Below, piece after piece: positions 55,001 to 64,000 of a stretch of DNA of 64,000 bases. Each line of letters starts with the position of its first letter. Positions within the stretch are counted from its first letter, which is position 1. The position numbers and the translations under genes are program-made. The DNA is taken from the NCBI GenBank assembly GCA_030789695.1, contig CM061142.1, positions 566,051,281 through 566,115,280 of the forward strand. The letters run 5' to 3'. The notes beneath the pieces were generated by a model. It worked only from the letters and a program-made list of their open reading frames with translations. It was not told the origin of the DNA and made no database searches. The DNA comes from Scilla litardierei. Its lineage: Eukaryota; Streptophyta; Magnoliopsida; Asparagales; Asparagaceae.

Positions 55001-56113
55001 ATGTTCACTCTTGTCCACTCTTGTCCACTTTGTTCTAACACTTATCATTTGAAAATGTTGCATGGACCTCAGTGAATGCTAATGAATTATCGTATGGAAT
55101 GTCATGTGTATAACATCTTGTTGAAATATCTTGTGGAATATTTGGTGGAATATCATGTGTGGAACATCTTGTTGAACCAAACATCTCGTGGAACACCCTG
55201 TAAGGAACATGTACTAGATTCACATGACACATCACTGGGGTTTGGGATAACTCATAGTTTGAGAGAGTGCGGGAGTGACTGGAGTTCAATCTACATGTCT
55301 AGTTACCTGGGTTTTCGGCATCCTGTCTAGCTGCCTGTGTTTCGGCAAATATAAAAATGATGCATGTCAGCATCCTGTCTAGCTGCCTGGGTTTTCGGCA
55401 TTCGTCTGGGTAAGCGCATTCAGGCAAGAGATGAACTCGATGGACACATATTGTACTCTCCGACTTGAGTCACGTAGTTCTAGTGTAGCTTGCACGATCA
55501 CTTTTACTTTAGCATTACAGTCACCTTTACTGTACGCATTCCATGCACGTTACTTACTACACTTGTGCAGTCACAATACTTTACTTGTCGTGCTTTAGCT
55601 ATAGCAGTAATATGTTTCACTTGTTTAGCCTGCTTTACACTTGCATTACCGCAGTACAGTTTGTTCTCTCCTTTTAGTTTCGTTTACCTTTAATACTCAG
55701 CTGTATACAGTTGTTGCTCGGTACTTTACTTTCACTCTGGTTTGTTTGTACGTAGTTACTTTTTGTCATACTTGTACACAGCTTTTAGTACTATTGCTAG
55801 AATTGTTGTGACTTACCTACGGCTCCATCTCTATGGCACCGCAGACGACGACCATATTGAGGTAGATGTTCCTGAGTTGCAGAGCCAGAGTTCGACCATG
55901 AGACCGCAGCTTTCAGAGTTATTTTCACTTATGTACTTTCTTTCTTTTATGTACGTTTGTTGGAACACTTTGTACAGTATGGATTGTAATAATTGGTCAC
56001 TATTTAGGTATTTTTGTACATCTCTGTATCGTGGCTATTTTGTTTTCACTGATTAACTGCAGACATGTGAATAAATCAAATAAGTAATGGGCCCCTGAGA
56101 GCGGGTCATTACA
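52084..56113 (+). repeat. 5' LTR of the LARD (4030 bp)
   Basis: The AT-rich first kilobase holds TATA-like sequence near 52786-52805. A C-rich block (about 52990-53650) follows, then an AT-rich non-coding rest with a roughly 60-bp direct repeat (TTTTCGGCATCCTGTCTAGC near 55311 and related sequence near 55370). ORFs in the C-rich block show no domain and are composition effects. Confidence 0.93.
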
Positions 56114-56935
56114 GGTTTGGTGGCCCACGCAGGTCCACGCTAACTACCTTATGAACAATATAGCAAGATCAGGATGTACAGTTTAAAATACTCAAATTGA
56201 ACTCTCGAGTACATGACGTCTCAAGTATTCACATGTATTAGATATACGGGTGAAGTGTCCTTATTACCCATCCTTATTAGGTCTTCCTTGATTCTCATCA
56301 TTTTCTTTGAACTCTTAACCCTTGTCTAGGAATTCGTGTTCCATTCTTTGGATATACCTTTTCTAGTAACCTTCTTTGCTAGCAGTCAGATTGATTTTTC
56401 ATAAATTGAACCATTATTTCACTTCAACATCGTCACCCTTCCTTTAGCTTGATGACCTTTCGATTGACCTTCTTAGAATCTTTCTATTTTTAGTTCGCTT
56501 GAATTCTAACCACATCTATTTTAAGGAGGGTAGCATTCGACTTTTGATCTCCAGAAGTTCGAGTTCGACAACAGAAGCGAATCGAAGGACGCTCAGAAGT
56601 ATTGGAGGATGGTACTAGAGAATTTGAGACGAACCAAACCGAGACGTGTAAGCCGATGCCGCTATTTCTTCATCTTTCTTGAGCTCGTCGTTTTCTTCTA
56701 TTTGAGCCTATTTTAACTTGAGACTAGCTATAGAAACTATGGTGATGTCAATAGTATGTATTTATATATAACAACTCTTGTTTTCATGATGCTATGATAT
56801 CACACTCATGTTATTAACAACTTATTTTCCTATATCGTAGTCGTTCATCAAGCCTCCCTTTCGATCGTTTAAATTGCTTTGGCAATGATCGGTCTTCTTA
56901 ATTCCGATGACGGAATTATTTTAAGGAGGGTAGGA
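56114..56935 (+). other. LARD interior (822 bp): primer region and polypurine tract, no gene
   Basis: It starts GGTTTGGTGGCCCACGCAGG, close to the stretch after the Tekay-like 5' LTR. It ends TTTTAAGGAGGGTAGGA, close to the Tekay-like polypurine tract. No coding motif is seen in between. Confidence 0.85.
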
Positions 56936-59900
56936 TGTAACGACTCGTATTTTTCAACACATCTATTTACGTATTTAACATATTTTCTCATTTTTAAAAA
57001 CAATTTCTTTATAATGGTTAGTCAGGAGTTTCTATATCAAAAATGATATCAAAAAATTTCTTATAAAAATATTTTGAACTATCAGACTAGTTATGAAGTA
57101 TTTAAGTAAGTTCGGGTTTCATCAAATACCTCTAAATAATCTGATAAAAATTCATTTTCAATTATTACCGTTTTGGCTTAACGAATTAATTTTCTATACA
57201 AACATCATCTAAACATTTTTAAACTTCTACAGTATCCTTCTATGATCAGTTAGGGCTCCCCATATTAATTTCGTAATTCTCTGAAGTCAAATCAATAGAG
57301 AACCCGCAAACCCGCTTTCTAAACGTTTTAGCCTAAAACTAGTATCTCCGTAGCTCAAACCCCAAAATGAATCTTGTATTCGTGATTCTTGCGACGATAC
57401 GATCGCGTGGCTATGGTTTCGTAATTTTTCGAACATGTTCAATTCCAGGGGCAATACTGTAATTATTATAAGTACTTGCTAATTACTATATTGCCAATTA
57501 ACTCAACCTAATTAAGTTTTACCCTAATCACCTACCTAACCTGCCCAATGGCAGCCCATGTGAAATTTTCTTGACCACTTTTATTAGCTTAGTCAATCCT
57601 ATACCTAACGATTTAATACCCCATAATCAAATACAACACTATATTATATAATTCTATTATAAACCCTCATGTTTTCACGTGGAAGAACTTGGGCTGGTTG
57701 TTGTTTTTTCAACACCTAAACAACCACCTATTTAATACATTTTACTGTTAACAACATAAGATATTAATATACTTACATTATTTAAGTCACCCTCACTCCT
57801 CTCATCTTCAGTAGCAAACCCACCCCTATCCTTCAAGCCCAGGCACTCAACTCACGCTCCCCACACACCGACACCTAGCAACACCCTCCTCCGCCCATTG
57901 CCGCGCCTACGTCCGCCCTCCACCCATGCTCAACCTCCCCTCTCCCATCCGTTCATCATCGAGACCCCCTCCTCCATTCGACCCTCTCTCCCTTCTTCAT
58001 GCAAGAGCCCCCGAACCCATCTTCCTCTCTCAAACCACCTCACCAATGCCAGAACCCCTCCTGCCGTCCTCCACCTACCACAAGCCCCGCACCCCTTGAT
58101 CCTACACCAGCGCTTCCCTCTCCCCGTCGCCATCAACACCACCCGCCTCCATCGACGTCATCACTGCACTCTTCGACGATCCGACAACCTACTTGAACTT
58201 CCCTGAGCCCCGGCGGCACCCTAAAAACCCCAACAGCCACCATGCCTCCAACAACCTCCAACGAGGCCACCTCCGCTACCGTGGACGAGCTTGACCTTCC
58301 CGCCGCTCCTCTGAGCTCGGGCGAGGACTCCAATGCGTGCCCCACCACCAAACAACGAGAACCACCCTCTCCCCTTGCTGTCGCGCGTGCTGCCCGTCGC
58401 CGGCCAGCCACCGACACTGGCTCGCCGCTGGACCCCCCTGGCGACGCCGGCATGGCCCCCGGTGCCGACTCTCCCCGGCCAGCCTCCCTGGTAGCTGCCT
58501 CCTCCTCCCAGAGCTGTATGCGTGCGTAAGTTGGAGCTTGGAACACAAAAACTGTGTTTTTGTATGGGTTTTAGAGAGAGAAAGTGGAGAGAGAAACGAG
58601 ATTAAATAGAAAAAATTTAGAAATTGAAAATATAGAGCCCATACAGAAAATCTAAAAATATCAAAACATCCTACGCATTGATGCAAACGCGTAGACGCCA
58701 GTTTTATCCCAATCCGATGTTGATTTTTCAAGTTATGATTTTTCAAAGTTTACGGTAGTTAATTTAGATTTGATAAAAATGCGTATAACTCTCGAACAAC
58801 GCGTAAACCCATATGTATAAAAATATTTTCGTATTGTAATAGTCGAGAGTAAAATTTCGACATATTATATGAAACTTTTCGACGTGTATTTTTGTCTAAA
58901 CAATTCATCAAACATTTACGATCAGTAACTTCTAGTTTCAAAATTTAGTTTTTAAATTCATAATAAATCCTATAGGCCTCGGAAAAATACAAGGCCAACT
59001 CCAGAAAATCAAAAATGGCACTCTAGATCCAATGGAGCTAGTTTCATCTCAGACGAGTAGTTTTTCCATAATAGATTTTTAAGACTAAAACTTAAATACG
59101 TAATTTTCTTTTAAAAATCCATAACCTGTTATTTTCACGTAAAATGATACGTGAGAAAATTATATGTTGTTGTACTCTTCGAGACGGTCATTTTGACAGC
59201 TCAATTAAAACTTTCTGATGCATATTGCACCCAGAAGAAATGTTTGAATAATCACATTAACTAATCGAAAATTAGTTTTTAAATTGATTTTTGAGCTTTT
59301 AAAAATTATAAAAATTACTATAAGTTTCTGAAAAATATTTCCTCCTGCTGTAAAACTATTTTTCTCATATCTAGCCTATATAAAAATTTAGAACGTTTTT
59401 CGGCACCGTTTCAATTGATTATAAAATCAAACACGTTAAGTTAAATAGGTAGAAAATAAGGTGTTCTGTAAGCGATTGTTCTTGTGTTTTGCAGTTACCA
59501 ATTCTCGTGCACCAGCTTACTTGGAAGCTCTAGCTCTAACCTCGTCCAACTACGACGAGCTCGATAAAGTAAGTCACTCTAATTCTAGTCTTAGAAGTTA
59601 AGAAAGTGTACAAACATGAACTTAGGGTTTTACAAATGGTCTCAGAACAACTAATGATCAAACAAACGACTAAAGACTTAAGTAACTAAAGAGATAATTA
59701 ACTATAGAATGACTAATCACTTAAACCAACAATTTTTGTAGTCCATTTTGTTGGACTTGTCTTTATCCTCAAATTTATTAGCATCCGCTTTGCTTTACTT
59801 TCTGGTTTTCAACAAATAAGTTTCTTTAACCTTTCATCGCATGTAAACTCATATTCACTCTTGTCCACCCTTGTCCACTTTGTTCTAACACTTATCATTT

Positions 59901-60962
59901 GAAAATGTTGCATGAACCTCAGTGAATGCTAATGAATTATCGTATGGAATGTCATGTGTAGAACATCTTGTTGAAACATCTTGTGGAATATTTGGTGGAA
60001 TATCATGTGTGGAACATCTTATTGAACCAAACATCTCGTGGAACACCCTGTAAGGAACATGTACTAGATTCACATGACACATCGCTGGGGTTTGGGATAA
60101 CTCATAGTTTGAGAGAGTGCGGGAGTGACTGGAGTTCAATCTACATGTCTAGTTGCCTGGGTTTTCGGCATCCTGTCTAGCTGCCTGTGTTTCGGCAAAT
60201 ATAAAAATAATGCATGTCAGCATCCTGTCTAGCTGCCTGGGTTTTCGACATTCATCTGGGTAAGTGCACACATGCAAGAGATGAACTCGATGGTCACATA
60301 TTGTACTCTCCGACTTGAGTCACATAGATCTAGTGTAGCTTGCACGATCACCTTTACTTTACGCATTACAGTCACCTTTACTTTAAGCATTCCATGCACG
60401 TTACTTACTACACTTGTGCGGTCACAGTACTTTACTTGTCGTACTTTAGCTATATCAGTAGTATGTTTCACTTGCTTAGCCTGCTTTACACTTGCACTAC
60501 CACAATACAGTTTGCTCTATCCTTTCAGTTTCCTTTACTTTACTACTCAGCTGTGTATAGTTGTTGCTCGGTAGTTTACTTTCACTCTGGTTTGTTTGTA
60601 CGTAGTTACTTTTTGTCATACTTGTACACAGCTTTTACTACTATTTCTAGAATTGTTGTGACTTACCTACGGTTCCATCTCCATGGCACCGCAGACGACG
60701 ACTAGATTAAGGTAGATGTTCCTAAGTTACAGAGTCAGAGTTCGACCATGAAACCGCAGCTTTCAGAGTTATTTTCACTTATGTACCTTCTTTCTTTATG
60801 TACGTTTGTTGGAACACTTTATACAGTATGGATTGTAATAATTGGACACTATTTGGGTATTTTTGTACATTTCTGCATCGTGGCTATTTTGTTTTCACTG
60901 GTTAACTGCAGACCTGTGAATAAATCAAATAAATAACGGGCCTCCGAGAGCGGGTCGTTACA
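56936..60962 (+). repeat. 3' LTR of the LARD (4027 bp)
   Basis: Collinear with 52084-56113, with scattered substitutions and short indels. It includes the second copy of the C-rich block (about 57850-58520). It ends GGTCGTTACA followed by the TTCAG duplication. Confidence 0.93.
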
Positions 60963-60967
60963 TTCAG

Positions 60968-62039
60968 AGAGAGACTTCCCCTTAGAATATGTAGGTTTGG
61001 AATTGTGTGCCATGGAATTGAATTCGAATTCGAATTTGAAGAAACCACCAGTTAATCGAAAGTAGGGCATGAAATCGAATGAGTGAAGTCGAAATATATA
61101 CCAAATCACCAGAGTTGAAGAGGGAGACCGACGCAAAGGAGGAGACTAATCGGATGAGGAGGTCGGATGGGGCTGATCGACGGAGAGAAGTTGATTCAGT
61201 CGAGAGGATGAAGGGGAGAATCGGGGCTATATGAATCGCTGGAGAGAGAAAATAACCAATGATCGATGGTTATAGGAGATAGTATGAGAGATTTGTGTCG
61301 TTGGATCAAAATGAACTGCTTAGATTGAATCCTACGAAACGCCAAACTTGATGGACATACGCCGGATGCACATCGTACAGTCGCCCGTCAAGCCCTAAAT
61401 AAAAAATGGCTCAGAAAGGAGACAGTCGCCTGTAGAAAAAAACACAGTTGCCTGGATTTTTCTAGGCACCTGTGAAATGACCTAGAGGGGCCTGCTGCAC
61501 AATAAAATTTTCAAGAAATTTTGAGCAAGTTCTCGGAAAAATTAGTGACAAATGAGCAGGCGCCTGACGACAAAAATACAGTCGCCTGGGAGATGACAAT
61601 GCGCCTGTAAAATGAGCATCAGTTGCCTGTCATGAATATGAGTTATGAAGGCTAAAAATTAGAGATTAGGCAGTTGAATGTTGAAGAAGGCAAAGTCGAC
61701 TGTCCTGGTTCTGAAATCTAGAAATGAGTTAAAATCAAGTATTTGAGACTTCTCACCGTTAGACCTATTCTCTAAGTTCTCTAATAACATAAAATAACCA
61801 TCATAAACATATACAATGATACACATATCAAAGATATCCAGAGAATCATAAAATTCATTAAAATCTCCAATAAATCTCATAGAAAACTAATGTGAAAACT
61901 ATACATATTCAAAACGAGATATGTAAATGATAATTTAAGCTCAAAACATGATATAACATATGAACATGAAGTCCTAAATTTCAGATTCACCCATAATCCC
62001 TAATTCTCCACGCAACCTCACAAATGAGTCTTCGTTTAG
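60968..62039 (-). other. SIRE-A spacer between pol and the downstream ORF
   Basis: About 1.1 kb, no coding motif. The 61390-61700 part contains at least seven words such as CAGTCGCCTG, CAGGCGCCTG and AGTCGACTG, the same word family as in the SIRE-A LTR. This supports assigning both to one element. Confidence 0.6.
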
Positions 62040-63999
62040 AGGTTTGTGAAGATGTCGACGATTTGTTTTTGGGTTTCAATGTACTCTAAGATCCTTCTTA
62101 GCTACATGATCATTAATAAAATGGTGTCTCGCATCTATGTGTTTGGTATGGGAGTGGTGTACCGAATTTTTGGAGAGACATATTTCACTTTGGTTATCAA
62201 CTATGACAGTGCAAGTATCACAATTGACACCATAGTCTTTGAGAGTGTGTCTCATCCAAAGAACTTGTGCACATGCAAGACCCGCGACAATATATTCTGC
62301 ATCGGTCGTGGACAATGATACGGTGTTTTTCTTCTTAAACCAAGAGACAAGGGATTTTTTTAGAAAATGTTAAGTGCCACTAGTAATCTTCCTATCGGAT
62401 TTGCATCCAACAAAATCGGCATCACTATATGAGACTATCTCATATGTGCTAGACTTAGGGTAAAGTAACCCATAATCTAGTGTTTGATTGAGGTAACGAA
62501 AAATTCGTTTAACCGCAATCAAGTGTGATTCCTTAGGTGTAGCTTGATATCTACCACAAAGATAAACTGAAAATATGATATCGGGCATACTTGCAGTTAG
62601 ATAAAGTAGACTACCTATTATACCTCGATGTAGACAAATGTCAAGATCTTTCCTGTTTTCATCTTTGTGAAGATGTGCAGTCGTACTCATGGGAGTCCTT
62701 TTGCTTGAAGACGATTACATCCTGAATCGCTTGATAAGCTCCCCGATGTACTTGGTTTGGTGTATGAAAATCACATCCTTCATTTGTCGAATTTGAAGAC
62801 CTAAAAAATAGTTGAGCTCACCCATGTGGCTCATCTCACATTATTCCTTCTTAGATTTAGAAAATTCTTGGCAAAGGTCATAGTTAGTAGATCCAAAAAT
62901 AATATCATCTACATCAACTTGAATAAGGAGGATGTCATTTTCATAATATTTGATGAATAAAGTAGAATCAACTTCACCCATTTTAAAACCTAAATCCAAA
63001 AGAAAAGTTTTGAGTCGATCATACCAATCTCTAGGAGCTTGTCTCAACCCATATAACGCTTTTAAGTGTGAAAACGTGGTTTGGAAATTTTTCATGAATA
63101 AAATCGGGTGGTTGAGAAACATAAACTTCTTCACTTACAAAATCATTTAAAACAAACTTTTTACATCCATTTGATAAATTTTAAAATTCTTATGGGATGC
63201 AAAAGATAAAAGCAACCTAATAGCTTCTAATCTAGCTATGGGGGCAAAAATATTCTTCGAAATCAATACCTTCCTCTTACCGGTAGTCTTGAGCTAGTAA
63301 CCTTGATTTATTCCTTGTGATGACGTCGTTTTCGTCCGTTTTGTTCTTGAATATCCATTTGGTCCCAATGAATTGGTGACCACTTGGAATAGGGATGAGC
63401 TCCCAAACTTCATTCCTTTTAAATTGCATGAGCTCCTCTTCCATTGCTACGATCCAAGAGCTATCTTCACATGCTTCTTGGATGTTCTTTGGCTCAATGG
63501 TAGAGACAAAGGCACAATGAGAGAACTCATCAATCCTTGACCTTGTTCGGACACCTACTCCAATATCTCCAATTATTTGGTCATGTGGGTGGTGACGAAT
63601 GGTTGGATAAGCTTTGGGAATACCTGGATCACTTGGAGCAGTCTCAACATTTTCATTAGTAATGTTAGTCTCAATAATATTATCAATTTTAACATTACTA
63701 ATAGAATCACATAAAACATCTACACTATCAACAACAACATGAGGAACATCAAAATCTTCATGAAATGAAACGTGAAGTGATTCCTCAATCGTTGAAGATG
63801 TTTTGTTGCATATCCGATAGGCTTTGCTACGTGTGGAATATACAACAAAAATTCCTTCATCGGATCTTAGCTCAAGTTTGTATAAATTACCAATCGTATT
63901 CTTTATAAAACATTTTGAACCAAAAACTCGAAAATACTTAACTTGAGGCTTTTTATCATAAAATAGTTCAAGACAAGTTTTGTTTGTTCGGGGCCTCAC
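62040..63999 (-). pseudogene. pol: SIRE-A pol remnant: integrase end, RT, RNase H
   Basis: Read on the - strand. Integrase C-terminal residues and the RT entry (MEEELMQFKRNEVWELI, near 63430) are open to 63277. Then come YGLRQAPRDWYDRL and the RT box VDVDDIIFGS (near 62895-62925), then RT/connection (62690-62370, DADFVGCKSDRK), then RNase H (MSTTDAEYIVAG, KHIDARHHF, 62315-62076). Frames change several times and stops separate the parts. The tyrosine of the usual YVDD box is aspartate here. Residues fit the SIRE group of Ty1/copia. The gene continues beyond the window end. Confidence 0.88.
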
Positions 64000-64000
64000 T

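Larger units (their letters stand above)
52084..60962 (+). mobile_element. LARD: non-autonomous element with 4-kb LTRs
   Basis: Two LTRs of 4030 and 4027 bp (TGTAACGAC...ATTACA/GTTACA) flank only 822 bp. The target duplication TTCAG is perfect (52079-52083, 60963-60967). No gag or pol is present. The LTR start, primer-site region and polypurine tract resemble those of the Tekay-like element at 1-8270. The LTRs show many small differences, so this is an older insertion than Copia-2. Confidence 0.93.
18440..63999 (-). mobile_element. SIRE-A: SIRE-like Ty1/copia element, split by nested insertions
   Basis: Read on the - strand, pol fragments (63999 to about 62040) are followed by a spacer, then a plant transposon-protein ORF (52044 down to 50808, continuing at 22239), then a polypurine tract and the 3' LTR (20175-18440). 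Two insertions with perfect target duplications (22240-50802 and 52084-60962) account for the gaps. Its 5' LTR, gag and most of its integrase lie beyond the window. Assignment rests on SIRE-type pol residues, the extra ORF after pol, and the similarity of LTR layout to SIRE-B. Confidence 0.8.

Noticed and set aside
52084..60962. The two 4-kb repeats as a segmental duplication
   Set aside because: TG...CA ends, a primer region, a polypurine tract and a 5-base TTCAG target duplication identify LTRs.

Overview
The window is plant nuclear DNA made almost entirely of nested LTR retrotransposons and small DNA transposons. I see no ordinary host gene, rRNA or tRNA gene. The element types (a Tekay/Del-like chromovirus, Tat-like and SIRE-like elements, Harbinger, hAT and Mutator MITEs, and the plant-only transposon-protein ORFs) point to an angiosperm with a repeat-rich genome. 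The species cannot be named from this sequence.

Layout. (1) 1-8270: Ty3/gypsy Tekay-like element on the + strand. Its 5' LTR is cut by the window edge. Gag-pol carries four premature stops and two intron-like GT-AG segments. The 3' LTR is 2.76 kb. (2) 8271 to about 18439: the 3' part of an old Tat/Athila-like element. Its LTR begins at 9228 and is split by Copia-1 (9869-17199, TSD GTAAC), a decayed Ty1/copia copy. (3) 18440-63999 and beyond: a SIRE-like Ty1/copia element on the - strand (called SIRE-A here). Its 3' LTR is 18440-20175 and its pol remnants lie at 62040-63999. It was opened by two large insertions. The first is a pol-less Tat-like element on the - strand, 22240-50802 (TSD AGGTA). 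The second is a LARD-type element with 4-kb LTRs, 52084-60962 (TSD TTCAG).

Inside the Tat-like element, its 3' LTR is split by a pol-less SIRE-like element (SIRE-B, 22536-31110). One LTR of SIRE-B in turn holds a Mutator-type MITE and a Harbinger-type MITE. The interior of the Tat-like element is split by a 2.5-kb solo LTR (31837-42722, TSD GACAC), which is itself split by Copia-2 (33134-41537, TSD ACAAG). Copia-2 has LTRs that read as identical and one open 1367-residue polyprotein, so it is the youngest and probably still competent element. The rest of the Tat-like interior holds an antisense ORF broken by a hAT MITE, a roughly 30-copy tandem hairpin repeat, and a gag remnant.

How the parts relate. 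Copia-1 and Copia-2 are one family. Both have a long leader between the primer binding site and gag, with a GC-rich inverted-repeat block, a covarying stem-loop, and matching splice-like signals that would remove that leader from a gag mRNA. The LARD shares LTR start, polypurine tract and primer-site region with the Tekay-like element and may borrow its proteins. The Tat-like element and SIRE-B lack pol and would need helpers. A theme across unrelated families is the presence of family-specific short palindromic words, clustered in LTRs or untranslated interiors.
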